Source: Chamaea fasciata (lineage: Eukaryota > Chordata > Aves > Passeriformes > Sylviidae). From it: 64,000 nucleotides of DNA. The stretch lies in contig JARCOQ010000006.1 of assembly GCA_029207755.1 (NCBI GenBank), positions 16,590,890 to 16,654,889 on the forward strand, written 5' to 3'. Shown in pieces: positions 33,801 to 48,800 of the stretch; position 1 is the first letter of the stretch, and each line of letters starts with the position of its first letter. The translations under genes and the position numbers were made by a program. Under the pieces are notes generated by a model. That model was not told the origin of the DNA. It was given only the letters and a program-made list of their open reading frames with translations, and ran no database searches.

Positions 33801-36800
33801 CATTCTACTCAGATTCTTCTACCCAGTGTCCAGAGAAGACAGCGCTCAAAGCCTGAATGCTTTATAACTCCCTACATAAGTGTTTCAACACTTTTTGAAT
33901 GGACAGGCCATTCTTTGCAATTGTACTGTGAATTAAGAGCCTTGAACCGCCGGTATACCTCAGGCTGTACAGTGCCACTGCACTGATAGTTGTGCCAAAC
34001 AAGTGCTCAGCGCAATACCACAATTTTTTGAAAAGACACACATGTAAAACGAATGTTTAAGAACACACCAGAGTCTCTTGATGCCACAAAAAAAATCTCA
34101 GGAACATACCCCAGGAACCTGAAGTAGAACCTCTGTTGAAAGATGTTTTTCTATGTTCCTTCTTGCTTGTAAAGTAAGAAGGCCACGTTTCCTTTAGTTA
34201 TTGCAAAACAGGAGTAAAAGGGATATTCTTCTGAAACTCACTAATCTGGCTTCTACCTCAAAGTAGAGAAATGCCAGTTCTCGGAGACTGGCAAATCTTG
34301 CCTAAGATAACTTTCAAAGAAAAGGCTCCTGCAGCCTTTCCCTGGCAGAACACACTTCATGTCTATGTAATGATTCAGACCTTACTTTTTTAGGTCTCAT
34401 ACCTATCAGGATGTTACGAAAAGGTTCTCCTGCAGCTGTGTTTTAAAATCAGCAGCCATGTTCCTTTGTAAAATATATAATCTTGAACAGAGCGAAGCCA
34501 CATTAACTCTGGAGAGCTGCACCGTGGAAAGGGGTCTTGGTCAGTGGAAAGTTGAACATGTGCCAGCAGTGCCCTGGCAGCCAGGAGGGCCAGCCCTTCC
34601 TGGGGTCCATCGGGGACAGCAATGCCAACCAGGCCGGGGATTGTCCTGCTCTGCTCTGGGCTGGGGCAGCCTCACCTTGAAAGTTTTGGGTGCCACAATA
34701 TAAGAAAGACGTAAAGCTGTTAGAGAACATCCAAAGGAGCCCATGAGGATGGTTAAGGTTCTGGAGGGGAAGCCATATGAGAAGCAGCTGTAATCACTAG
34801 GTCTTTTCAGCATGGAGGAGACTGAAAACCTCATTGCAGTTACAACTTCCTCATGATGAGAAGAGGAGCAGCAGACACTGAAGTCTTCACTGTGGTGGCC
34901 AGTGACAGGACCTGGAGGAATGGCCTCCACTTGTGTCAGGGAAGGTTAGGCTGGATATTAGGGAAAGGTTCTTCACCCAGAGAATGGCTGGATGTTGGAA
35001 CAGGCTCCCCAGGGCAGTGGTCATAGCTCCAAGCCTGACAAGAGTTCAAGAAGCTTTTGGACAATGCTCTCTTGGGCACATGGTGTGATCCTTGGGCTCT
35101 CCTGCACAGGGCCAGGAATTGGACTTTATCCTGATGAGTCTCTTCCGACTCAGTAATTCTATGATTCTGTGAATCCTTACCCCAAACCTCATTTCTTAAA
35201 CCAAATCTCAATATAAACATGAATTATGCACTTTAAAGCACAGAAGTATTAAAAGAACTGTTCTTAATTGGCAGAGAGACGAAAATTTAGGCAGAAAGAC
35301 ATTTTTTGTATCAAAAAGCCATAGTCACCATTGAAGTTAAAAGCAAGGGAAGGTGAGATAAGTAGCATGATGACAATTGTGACATTCTGTAGCATTAATT
35401 GTGTCTCCATCATGTCACAATTTAGAGAGCATCTCTCTCACATGTATTCTGAGCACTTAGAACAGGTAAATAAATCTTCTAACAGACTTGAGAGACTGAA
35501 TTGCACTGGATAAGGAGAGCCGGTGATTCCTTTACTAAAGGTATTAATTTCCTTTGTAAATAAATCACTCAGCCCATCACTGTAATTGCTGTCATATGCA
35601 GATTAATGTGTCATATAGCTTCTGGAATGCTACAGACTTCAGCTGAGAAATTAATCTCATCTCTGTTTCTGATGGTCACACAGTGTTAGCAGAGGAAATG
35701 CCTTTCTCTGGCATTGAACACGACAGACAAGCTGGAACCACGGCCAGTGCAACAGAGCACTGCTGACAAATGAGACACTACACACTGCCTGTTACTAAGG
35801 ACACACAGAACAGCCAGTTAGCAGAGCTCTTGGCTGTCTTTCATCCCCCAAAATCAGTGGATTAAAATCGAAGTATTGCTTGCTAGGGAGCTGTGCTCAT
35901 AAAAGCAACTCCAATAAATAGCTACAAGTGCATATAAGAATAGACTACTTCTAGAGCATCTTTGAGCATCTAGAGATTTCCCTATTCCAAATAGTTAAAA
36001 AACTATCACTCATCAAATGCATTTATCTTGATAGCCTTGTTATCTTCTGACTCTTTATTACTTTGTTCTTGATTTAGAAAATAAGAAGCAATAAGCAAGG
36101 GCTATACTGCTGGACTCTGTCAGCTTGGTATTAATCAGTCTGCTGGGCAAGGTATCAGTAGACCACTACTACTACTTCTTATATTTGTCACTGTAACAAA
36201 TAGTATCAGGCTTATTTGCCACATCAATTTACATAATGTAATCAGGCCTATCATATTCACTGTGTCTAGTGTGATGCTTTACTATACACGACAACCTTGA
36301 TCTTGGGGTGTCCTGGGTAGAGTCAGGAATTGGACTCAGTGATCCTGGTGGGTGCCTTCCAACTGAGCATATTCTATGATTCTGTGAACCTCTTCTCATG
36401 CCAAAGGCTAGCCATTCTTATTTTATACTCTAGCATGTTTCTTTTTCTTGCAAATTTTAACTGCAAAATTAACAGGATTTCCTTAAATTTATGAAAATGC
36501 AACTTATATTTCCTCGTATCATCTACTGGCCTGAGAACAAGCTGGTTTCTGAAGCACAGAGGAGTAAAAACAGTCTGTAACTCTTGCTTCAGAAATTCTC
36601 CATCCTGGCTCTAGGGCCAGGAGCTGCTTCCAGCAGTTGAAAGAAATTGACAGCCACTTGGGTAGCATAAAGGCTTGTGGCTGATAATCACAATCAGTTC
36701 ACACCCTTGCCTTGGTGTGAACTTGTCTGCTGTTAACTCTTGCCATGCAACACCTTGCAAACTCCTTGCACTCTCTTTATATAAGGCTTCACTGCTTATA

Positions 36801-39800
36801 AGCACATCACAACTCACTGAGAAACTCACCCATGGATGATAAATTTTCAGGCAATATTATTATTGCCATGATTATATGCCAGTTGTGACAAAACTGTGTG
36901 CTCCAGCATGGGCAGAGATAGAAATAAATATTTTGTTGAATGTCAAGAAACTTTTTTCTACCAAGTGCAAACAATACACTATTAAAGAAAGAAAGTATAT
37001 TGGTACAGTTGTCTAATAAGCAATGTCAGCTTGTATATAAAAGCTCTTCTGCAGATTCAGGCCACAAATGTATTTCCACTGTTTAGTGTTTCTTTGTAAT
37101 GGTGTACATAGATACTCCACCTTGGGAAAATGGTATTATGATCACCCTCACTGGTACTCAAGAAATCTGTAAAGAGCTATGATAGAAATAACCAACAGAT
37201 ACACATTCATTACTTAACACTGAATACTTACTTTCTGGCAGCTCTCAATGAATTCATCTATGGTAACTACTCCATCTTTGTTCTTGTCCATTTTCTGTAT
37301 TAAAAAAAAAAAAAAAAGTATGTATATATGGGAAATAGGTTTGTGCGGCTGAGCTTTGGTAGCAGGAAGTCTACAGTGAGAATCTGCCAGAAGCTTCCCT
37401 GATATGCAGCAGAGTCAATGTCAGCCAGCTCCAGGACCTGCTGCTGGCCAAGGCTGAGCCCATCAGGAATGACAGATACCCTCTTGAACCCTTTGTTAGA
37501 TTTTCTCTCCCCTGTTCAGTTGAGGGGGGAGGCGAGAGAGAGGCTTTGGTGGGTGCCTGGCATTCAGACAGGGTCAAACATACTACAGTATGTTTCTCCA
37601 CCCAAATTCCTGTGTAAAACAAGTCCTTTTCATTATTCATTTCAGTTTTATGTCAGCCTAGGAACAACCAATCCAAAAATCATAGTAAGTGGACTATGCT
37701 TAAACAGCCTGTTGTTGAAAAAACAGGGTTTAATAAGTAGATCAGGGAAACTTGGGATGGAACCATAGAATAGAAAGGATTACAGAATTGGAAGGATATG
37801 TTATAACAATGAAAATATTTCTCTGCCTGCTCACAGAGGAGTCTTTTTGGCTTCTATGGTATGCAACCTACCTGGAAAAATGTTTCCACATGTTGTCTAG
37901 GTGCATCTTCTTTGAGAACAGGATAGGTGCATTTCCCCATCATATCGTATATTGCTTTCATGATATCAAGCATTTCCTGAAGAGGAAAAACATTACGTTT
38001 CTGCAATGTAATGTGCATTGTAGACACCACTTCAACTCAGAACATAAATATTTTTTAGGATTTATATTTTAGAGTAAAATCTTGGAATTGGCCTTTTTTT
38101 TTTAACTGAACAGCTTCAAGAAGGAAGCACTTAATTCCTAGAAATTTTAGCAACTGATTTCAGCCTTCATAGATGTATGATTTCAAATTTAAATTATTTC
38201 TAGTATGTGTAAGTTCATGAATTGTGGGAGGAATCTCCTAATGGCTTATGAATAAAAATAAAAAGGAAACGAAGTTCTGTAACACCAAGTGAATGGCCAA
38301 AGCACATCAGGTTCTTCCCTAAAGAAAATAAAAACACCCATGCACACATCTGCACTTATGCAGAGTTCTCCTTTTATATCAAAATCTTTGAATTTTATTT
38401 AGTGGCTTGTGAAAATTTTAATAATTATTAAAACAAGTCATCTGTAGTATGCTAAGAAATTATTCTATAGATTACTCTTTTATAATGATCTTGAAGTGTT
38501 TTCTGAAAGTGTAAAATTATAAATGTAATTTTCATATTTGCGTAAACCCCACTTAAAGAAAACCTTCCATATATTTTGATGAAAGTGCTCATTTAGTCAC
38601 ACTTATTTTAAGTATGTGTTTGAATTCTTGCAGAATAAAAGATGTAGAAATCTTTCTTTATAAATTCTGTTTCAAGTAAAAATTATTTGAAGTAGATTCA
38701 TAAAATAAATAACAATGATTGCTCACATAATTAATTCATTTTTGTCCAAATATCCTACCAATCTCTTCTAGGAACCGTATGGCCAAACACACAGGCATAA
38801 GTTGAAACCAACTATTTCTGTACCTATTCTGTTCAGAAACATAATTTCTGAAGAATTCTGAACTTTCGCAATGTCTGCAAAGATTTTCGCTTTTCAATGT
38901 TCATAGATGCCTTTAAAATGAGACAATTACTTTAATTTTTATCTTGTCTAACTTCATAATATCTGATAACTTGTTAATACAGTTCAATTTGACAATCAAA
39001 CCATTCTTCTCTGAAGGCAGGACTTAGCTAACAAGCTTTACTTCCAGTGACTACAGTAAGAAGTAGACCTTACCTCTTTAGTTATATATCCATCCTTATT
39101 TATATCATACAAATTGAAAGCCCAGTTCAGTTTCTCCTGTACTGTCCCTCGGAGTAAAATTGAGAGACCCATAACAAAATCCTAGGTAGACAAAAGGTCT
39201 TGGTCAGTTTGGAAATGAGCAGTTTTTCTCAAACCTTCAGAAATTTAGAATAATGCATTTGTCAGAAGTATGAAAAGATGTGTTGTTTCAAATTTTTTTG
39301 CTTCATTGTGAGTGCTGGTGATTGGTGGATTAACAAATTAGGCACTATTTGCTACACTCATAATCAATAAGTAAATTGAGTAATTTTCTATGAAGTAAAC
39401 CATAATTTTTCATTAGTGGTTGTATCCTCTGAAAATGTCTCTAATGTCCTCTTAAATGTCCTCTAATGTGTCACGTAAGCAGTTCCTGTTGAAGTAAATA
39501 CCAGGAAGAAGCCATCCCCATGGTTTAATGGTCCAAGAAAAGCTTAATTGGTAGTTAGATTAATCTAAGCACAGGAGACCAGTTTGAGGAGAACTATGTA
39601 CTAAGGAACATTAAATTCTTGTTAAATCTGTACCTTGTTAAAGTGAAATATGTGGTTCCCAGATCTCTTAGATCAATCTACTGCAGTAAATATTTCAAAC
39701 TTCATGTGTATGATGCTGCGCAGCTCAATTCTTATTACTTTTATTGAAAGTATCATAGGGAATAATAAATATATTACATGTCCATGTACTATCCTAATGT

Positions 39801-42800
39801 TTTTGTGACCCACCAATTCTCTATTGCTACAGAGCTATTCCACAGAAATTAATCAGAAGGCATTTGAGGTTATTTATATGTAATATTTTGTTATACATTT
39901 TTTTTTCATAATAAATACTTTTTTGACAGCACAAACCTCATTTACATGTAGTGAGGATCTACCAGCTTGGAGAAAATATCAACTCCCATCACCTCTCTTC
40001 TCTATTTCTTAGCATGTTAATATTTTGTAAACAACAGCTTTTTTTTTTTTTTCCCCCTAACCATCTCCTCCACCTCTTTTTATTTGATAAGCATATGAAC
40101 CCATAAATATGTGAAATTGCCTTCATAATAGGTTGAGCAGAGTATGGCAAGTGTGTATATTTAAACGTGCCTTTCTACATTGCTGGCAATGACATACAGG
40201 AAGTTCTAAAGTAACATTAAAGTAGAGACAACAAAAGCCAAAATCCTTCTTATTTGCACCAGCAAGCTTTTGCATTTTGTCTAACACAGGAACAATGGAG
40301 AAGACTACACTGAGGTTAGAGATAAATTTAAAAGGTCTGGTGTACCACAGTCAAATAAATATACCTGATGCACTGAAGTATACACAGATATCATGGACTC
40401 AGGTGGTCTAGTAGGCACAGGAAAGCTCTTCTGACAGCTTCAGTCTTTTTAACAATTCAGTTGGCATGCTCTGGGTTTTCTTAGTCTGTCAATAAATTTC
40501 TGATTTATTGATATATGTGCCCTTTGGGGTAAATGGATACATGAATCTTGAAAGAATTTTGCTCATCTTGTCTGCATCTCAATGACTAATTGAGGGTCAC
40601 AGGGTTAAATCTCCAAACAGTTCTTTTACAATGTACTATTAAACATTAAAATGTTCAAGAAATTCAGAACAAATTTGATCACATTACAGCATTAGCAATT
40701 AACCTTTTTAATTCAGTACCATGTCTTAAAATCTTTTCCGCACAGTTTTACATTCTTGATGTAGCTTCTCCTTAAGTCCTTCGTGAAGGTTCCCAGCTGC
40801 ATTGTTTTCTTAGATTATGTGTAAGAATTGTGAATTTATTTTTATTTTAGCACAGCAACATTTTTTGAATTTATTTTATCTAAAATACATCCATTTTTCT
40901 TTTCTTGTTCAATTCTCTTTGTTCCTTTCTGTGATGCACCACCTGTGTTAGCTGGCTTCCTGGAGTCATTTCTACCCCCATTTCCAAGGCTACCCTTCTG
41001 TCATCAGTTTTAAAAATAAAACCATTAACTTTACATTGTTTTTCATGGCACTGGGTGTTTTAAAAGCCACAGACAACTCAAAAACCTTCCATGTACATGC
41101 TCTAAACGTTGCAGCAGTGAGTTATCTCCTTTCATATTGCATCAACATGTTTTGGGATCACAGATAGTCCAGGTGCATTGCCTTTGTCAGAGTGTTGTGC
41201 AGGAGTCATCTCAGGAATAACACAGAGGATTTATCTTAAAAAGTTGTGATGGGCTGGGTAAGGACCAGCAAGGATGGGCTGTCTTTTCTACATCCTTTCA
41301 AGCAACTGAAGAACACACTAACAGAACATACAGAAATCAAGTATCTGATTCAATGGATATAGGCCAGATCCACAGGGTATTTTGGGCTAGAGCCTTGAAA
41401 ATGCTCTGCATGGTGGAAAGCAATGTGTGTGTCAGAAGCAGTGTAGCCATTCTAGCTGTTAAGCTAAAAAATGTGGAAGGGAAAAGAGGGAAGCAGCTAA
41501 ACCCAGGGAGCAGCTGCCCATCTTTATGCATGTAGCCAACAACTCAGTGATGCACAGATCTGGCACACCATTTAGCAAAGAACATGAATACAAGTCCCCA
41601 TTACAGTATTACAGCACCCAGATGCTGTTTTCTATCCTGGTTTTGACATCTAATTTCTAAGGAGAGCGGAATTCTAGTTGTAGAGCCTGTTTAAGAAAAT
41701 TTCACCGTACTCAGTTACATACATCCTCTGAGGATGCTGTCACTGCCCACTGGGAGGGACGGTCCTGCTCAGCTGAGCACCTAATGGGGAGAGGTGCATC
41801 TGTTCTAGGGTGACAAAGGAGCCTACAACAGGAAGTCTGGGCTGAGACACAACTCTAGATTGGGTCTTTCTCCAGTCTGTTACAATGAAGTTAGAAACAC
41901 AAAGTCTCTGCCTTGGTACTTGCCTTTACTCCTTTCCACAGCTTCCTGCTTGCAACTTGCCAGTTTCCTGCAGAGCATGCTAATACATGTTAAGACCTCC
42001 TTCTGTGCCTAATTTTGATTCTTCAGGAAAGGGGGATGTCTCACTGAAGGGTTGCAAAATGCAGCATCATTGCACCTGTACCAGAGCCTCTGTGTACTCA
42101 GAGCCTGCTGACATTTCTGTTCTGCACTACAGCTGTAGAGAATGTCTGGTTGTCATCTGGGATGAACTTGTATTTGTGGAGTTTTTTTCAGCAGTGATTA
42201 ATTATCTCCTAGCAAGGTTGTTGATGAATTTCTGATTGCTTTGTCTCTCAGTAAATCTTTGGGGATAATTAGTTCATTAATAAATTAATTAACACACTTA
42301 TTAGTGTGCTGTCTCAAATCCATAGGAAAGCTTAAAACAATTCCACCTGGTCATGTGTTCATTTATGTTTTTTTTTTTTTTAAGGCCAGAAATAGGTACG
42401 CAGGAACCTTAATCCATTTTTAAACTTAGATTTTAGGATTTTGAAAAGGAATCAAGTGATGTCACAGAAGTGGTGCAGCCTTGGTGTATGTAAAACAAAG
42501 GTCACAGAGAAAGAACTACTCCTAAAAGAAAATGCATTTCTTTGTGGCTACTTTAAATCAGATGATGTTGAAATGCTGATGAGATCACCCCTGTACTAAG
42601 AAAAATGAGCTCATTTCCTACATGACATGAACAAACCTTTTTGTTTTGAACCCACAGAATCATGCTTTTTAACCTCATGAACTCAGTGAGGCCAAGTTCA
42701 AAATTCTGCACCTGGATCAGGGCAACCCCAAGCTGAAATACAGAGAATGGATTTAGAGCAGCCCTGAGGTAAAGGACTTGGGGATATTGGTTGATAACAA

Positions 42801-45800
42801 ATTCAACATGAACCAGCAATGTGCACCTGCAGCCCAGAAAGCCAACCACAACCTGGGCTGCATCAAAAGAAATGTGACCAGCAGGTCAAGGAAGGTCAAG
42901 GAAGTGATTCTGCCCCTTTTCTCTGCTCTTATGAGACCCCACCTGGAATACTGCATCCAGCCCAGGGGCCAAAGGACATGGCCCTGCTGGAACAAGTCCA
43001 GAGGACTGGAGAACCTGTGCTGTGAAGACAGGCTGAGAGAGTTGGGCTTGTTCAGCCTGGAGTAGAGAAGGCTCCAGGGACACCTTAGAGCACCTTCCAT
43101 TTCCTAAAGAGGGCCTACAAGAGAGCTGGGGAGGGACTCTGCACAAGGACATCTAGGGACAGGACAAGGGGGAGTGGCTTTAAAATGACAGAGACCAGGG
43201 TTAAATTAGCAATTAGGAAGAAATTGTTCACTGTGAGGAAGGTGAGGCACTGGAACAGGTTGCCCAGAGAAGTTGTGAATGCCCAATTCCTATAAGTGTT
43301 TAAGGTCATGTTGGACAGGGCTTTGAGCCACCTGGTGTAGTGGGAGGTGTCCCTGCCCATGGCAGGAGGGTAGGAACGAAAGGATCTTCAAGGTCCCTTC
43401 CAGTCCAAGTCATTCTGTGATTCTATGACTCACTTAACTGCGGCCTTGATAATACTGTCTTGGACACTACTTTTATTATTAGTGAAATACGAAGTTGGGT
43501 TTGATCTTAAGAACTGTACTCCTCCATGGAAGAGTTAGCATGCTTGCTAGTTTATTAACCAATATGAGTTTGGTTTTGATTAAGTATGATAGAAATCTTT
43601 AAACATCTCCACTGTGTTTGGGCACAGCGTTGTGCTTTAAGGCACTGAGAATTTGTGGGATTATTGAATGACTTTCAGCAAGGTCACATTTAGAATGACC
43701 TTAATCTGCATCTGCAACAAATGAAGGATACTGATTTGGATATTTGCATGTGTGTGCAATGATCTTTACCTTTGACAATGTAACTAAAGCGAATTAGCCT
43801 TCATTTTTCTGACTGTGTAAATAGCTTTGAGGCCAGATCTCCATTTTGGCTCAGTGACAATATACATGCTGCAAATGAAAAGCTTGTTTTTTTGTATGTC
43901 TCTGTTTAATGGAAAAAGGAACTTCACTAACATGCCCAAAGAGCCCTCCAATAGCTGCGTCACTGGGTCTTCAGAAACCGTCATATTAAAGCAAAACTCG
44001 TTCACAAAACTAATGAAATAAACTAGTCTCAAAATTAATACAATCACGGAATAAGGAGAGATAAGTTCAAGCACCAAATTTTATAACTTTGGTTTTTATG
44101 CTACATAAATCCTTCACTTAGAGATCCTGGCTCGTACCAAAGAGCATGTAGATTTAGGGATGACAGAAGTCTAAGGACACAGCAATCTCACCAAACAATC
44201 TCACCAAGAAATGCCAATTGAGGTGTGCATTTAAGTTGTGCTCAGATCTAACATTTCATTGTTGTGGTTGAAAATTTGAGGAAAAGAGCAAAAAACTAAA
44301 GGAAACTCTCATGCTTTACCTGCAACTCCAGCTAGCACTGCTTCATGGGAAATTCAGAGTGCAACACACAAAAAAAAAAAGTCATTCTTATCAACAAAAG
44401 AATTTTGCTACCATTTCAGATTTTGATAATCTTTTTTTACACAGAAGATACCCAGAGTGTTTTCATCATGGGTAATTATATTAAACTGTGTTTACTCCTA
44501 CACTTCGATATAGAAAATACTTTGGAAAAAAATGATTATTTTTCCTCCAAACTTTTAAATTACTCTATGTTTTGAGCGGTTTACTTTTGTTGTTTTTCTA
44601 AATGCAAAATTAGAAAACTGGAATAAAAGTTGGAATAGAAAGAAAATGGCACAGCTGCACCTAGGATTAAAAGGAGTGGGACAAACCCGAGATGGCTGTA
44701 TTTTGCACATTTCACAATATCTTCTTTCCCATATTGCAGCTGTTTTCATGTGATTAGAAAAAAACCCATACATTTTTAACTTCAGGAGGATGCTTTTAGA
44801 ATAGTTTTCATACAGTTTGTAAGTATAATGTTGCTACAAGGACACAAAAACAAGAGTCTTTTGACAGCAGTAGAGTTATGCTAAATTCAAAAGTAGTGCA
44901 AATAATGTGAAAGTCTGGATCACTCATCTCTGCCTTGATTTTGAACAAAAGTTCAGCACCTCTGCTTTTATTTTCCTCATTTATTTTATTCCAAAGCCCT
45001 TTTATTGGTGCACTCTGAGATAATCAAAGGGCTCCAAATCTAGTGCATTTCTTAAGACTTTCTGTCTGCAATACAAGTGTCAACAAATTAACCAGAAAAG
45101 GTACAAAAGCTTTTCTCGTTCCCATTCTTTTTAATGATAACTGCAGAAATATTTTCAACTACTTATTCTAAAAATATTTTTTCTCAATGTGCCTGCTGTT
45201 GCTGTAGCTGAGGGAGGGGAAGTTTAGGTTAGATACACAAGAGGAATTCTTTACTGGGAAGGTGGTGAGGCCCTGGCACAGGTTGCCCAGAGAAGCTGTG
45301 GATGCCCTATCCCTGGAAGTGTTCAAGGCCAGGTTGCATGAAGCAACTTGTTCTGCTGGGAGGTGTCCCTGTCCATGGCATGGGGTTTGGAACTTGGTGA
45401 TCTTTAAGATCCTTTCCAATGCAAACCATTCTATGATTCTGTGATTTGACCAGAAGAATCCTTGCGTATTTAGCCTGTGTACAGAAGACATTAAGTAACC
45501 CACCATTCCTGCTCCTAGTTTCACATAGATTCCACCCACTTCATCTGGCTGGAAAAAAGGCAGACAGGGTTCATGGTTTTTTTTTAAATAAATGCAAATA
45601 ATGATAAAAAAATTTATCTGATTATAGTCTTAGTTTAGGGTATAGATTTCTGATCACAGGGCACCTTATTGGCAAGTCTTCTTCCTATTACATCAATTAA
45701 TGATTTTTATTTAAAAAATCTGTATGACCTCACATCATCATTTGCTAAAATAAATCATACAGGAAATTTCAATAAATTTTAAGTGGGTGTATTTATCACA

Positions 45801-48800
45801 ATCCAATCAAAAGTTGTAAGGAATTAATTAGTTCATTATAATCAAAACAAAACATGACAAAACAAACATAATATTTTGCAAATGAACTGACTTTTTAAAA
45901 CAAATTCTATAGCTTAAAATATTATCTCTTTTGCAGTATTTTGTACACCCTGTTCTCATCTACAGTATTGCAGTAAGGTCCCTTTTTTCTATAATATTTT
46001 GTGTGGATGACATTAGCCTTACCAGGGCAAGGCAGAACTGGGAAAAAAGATTGGGCAATTAAATGGAGGAAGAATGAATTTCTAACTCTTGTGCTTTCAA
46101 AAACATTTGCTTTGGAGCCTTTTTCTAGAACTTTCTGGAATCTAAGTATGAAAAATCCAAGTTAGGCTGAGTCATCCCCATAACATTAGTTGTAGTTCAG
46201 AGACCTCATCTTGAAAAGGAAGGCAGGAGGAACTATTTTAGGTAACTTGTGTATAAATTGGGTTACCTTTTAAATTGACAGATTTTTAAAAATATTATGT
46301 AGTAATGGTAACTCACAATCTGAGTTACCATTATGGAATACACAATTGTAAAGTAATGACTTTTGTTATTACATTGGAAAAACTTGAAATTTGAGTTGCA
46401 TAAGCTAAATTTTCCTTAACGTGAGCCAGCCACCAAACTGGACTTCCTTACAAGGAATGGCAAAGTATTCAATTTTACAGAAAGAAGCGATGGCATCACT
46501 TACCTCAAAACTTACAGATCCATTGTGATCAGTGTCAAATGCATTAAACAGAAAATGTGCATATGTTGTGGAATCTAAAATTTAAAGCAGAAAAAAAATC
46601 ACAGTAAGCACATCTTATTTAATAAAATTTAATTTAATTCTAATAAAACTATTTGATACTGAGATATATTTGGATGCCAAAATTTCACAGCAAGACTAGA
46701 CTTTCAATGAAATTTAAAATTTCTTTTTGGCAGGAGAGGAGGGATAAGTTATAAGTGCAAGCACGTGGATAGCAACACTGCAAGAAACCTTATATGAAAA
46801 ATTCTGTTCTAGAATATCTCTATTCATTTTTACTCTTGTGTTTGCTAATCAGTGATACCTGAGAAAATAGCACAGATGAGACATTATTGTAGTCTGAAAC
46901 AACCTGTTTTAACAGGAACACTGATGTGACAGTGTTATTCCATATGCTTACAATGAAGAACCTGTTGGTTTGTTCCTGTTAAATGAGGGAAGCAGGTGCC
47001 GCCGTCACTGCAGCCTGTGCACTGGTTTTGCTCTGGACACAGACCTGTTTCCCAGGTTGAAGCTGATCTTGTCAGTTGCTGCTGCTATCAGGTCCTATGC
47101 TCACCCACAGGTGAGAGGAAATCCTCTCCTGAGAAGCAGATTCTTAAAGCTGGCTTGCCGCTGAATTCCCATGATTGTGGCATTAGGGCTTGGAAAAATT
47201 GCCTGTGAGTCACTAAATGGTCAGTAAGACTCTGAAAGATGACCTTAAACAAATGATCCCTTCACTATTTGCATACTTTTCAAACCTCCTCCCCAGTGCA
47301 TATTGACTCATTTCAGAAACACATGAATATAAATCTGTCAAGACTGTAACTTTTGTAAAGATCCATCGTCCTATTTCCATTGAATGCCTTCTGAAAGGCA
47401 CAGCCTGCTCCAGGAGTAATAGATTGTGAGGAGAGCACTTACCCAGAGCCTGCCCTGTGGATGTGAGGTAGAAGCTGCTGGGGTTAAGGGAAGTCAGCTG
47501 TCCTCAGTGTTTTTCCCTCCCTTAAAATCATGCAAATTAATGAAGGATGAGGGTTTTTTCACCTTTAAAACTCACTTTTCCCTTTCTATTTCATATGTTT
47601 ACATTAATTTTAGGCTAATTAACATTAACTTCACAAATTATTAATGAAGGGCAAAGTGTTATGAAATCAGTGTCCCCTTTGTAGAACAAACTTCTCCCTC
47701 TCATGGAAAACCCTGATCAATGTTGAAATGTCATTTTCTGATTTCTTGGTACTAAACCATTTTACCTTTTATATACATCCTGCAAACCTTTATTTTTCAC
47801 AGCCCAAAACAGCGTTTTGAATTAAACTGGGCAATGGTCTTGGGACACTCAGATGAAATGCCACCTTGACACCAAGGAACCAAATATACCAAAACTCAAA
47901 GCTTTGTGCTACACAGATTCAAACCTGATATTTGTAAGAAAATTCTCTAGTCTTACTTCGTTTATTTTGTATGACGTGAAAATATCGTAAAAGAAAAAAA
48001 CTGCAATCTTTAAAATCCGTTGACACATTTTCAGAGAGTTAAATCCCCACCAGCACTATTTGAGAGAGTCATTCATTCTTCCATCTATACAGTAACCACT
48101 GTAATTGCTTAAGCACAGCTTGGCAGATACATTCACACTTCAGCTGAAAAATGTAAATTTGTTGACTAAGGTTTATATTTAGCATCATAATAGTCATATT
48201 TTCTATAATCTACTGAGACTTCTGTTGTGCAACAGAATATACTATGCAAATCATCTTCAGGGAAAAAACATGTTATAGAGGCATAACTACTGTAAAAGGA
48301 ATTTTAAATACCTTCTGATTCTCTTGGCACCCATTTCTTAAAAACAACTGAAATATTTCTGGTTATTTTCTGTAGATATACAGAAAACACAAAGGCATTT
48401 TAATTTTGTTGGCCATACATGATACAATATACTACTCTTTTATATGATGGCATAGGAAAAAGGAAGTTCCTAGTTGAAAAATACTTTTTCTGGTAACCCC
48501 TCTAAAAAAATAAATCAAAAGCCTTTTTCAGAGTTTTTTTCTCAAGCAAATCTGGTCTGAAATCAAAGCCACAGCAGGATGAGCTACACTAGTCTTTTAA
48601 TTAGAGCTACTTAGTCTAATTTCACCCTTTTCCTCCCTAAATCTTGAACATTATTAATTTTAGACAAAATCTTAACTTTTTAAATTAAACAAAATTTCTT
48701 TCCAAAGATCTGATATCATAATTAGTAGGCTAATTTGCTATTTTAACAGGTTGAGATAGGAACAGCACTTAAATTAGAATTCCCTTGTAAGACGCCATCA

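Larger units (their letters stand above)
30836..37231 (-). other. KCNIP4: Last KCNIP4 intron (6.4 kb)
   Basis: No other exon was recognised. It contains a long CR1 piece at about 34493-35172 and a short CR1 3' end at about 36286-36387, both opposite to KCNIP4 transcription. The rest is unique AT-rich DNA with chance open frames. Confidence 0.6.
39182..46503 (-). other. KCNIP4: KCNIP4 intron (7.3 kb)
   Basis: It contains two CR1 copies (about 42684-43430 and 45200-45444), T- and A-homopolymers, and a perfect 13-bp inverted repeat at 46303-46333 near its 5' end with respect to KCNIP4. No additional exon was found. Confidence 0.6.

Noticed and set aside
37755..37800. A possible CR1-like tail (CATAGAATAGAAAGG) on the minus strand.
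   Set aside because: The match is too short and imperfect to distinguish from chance.
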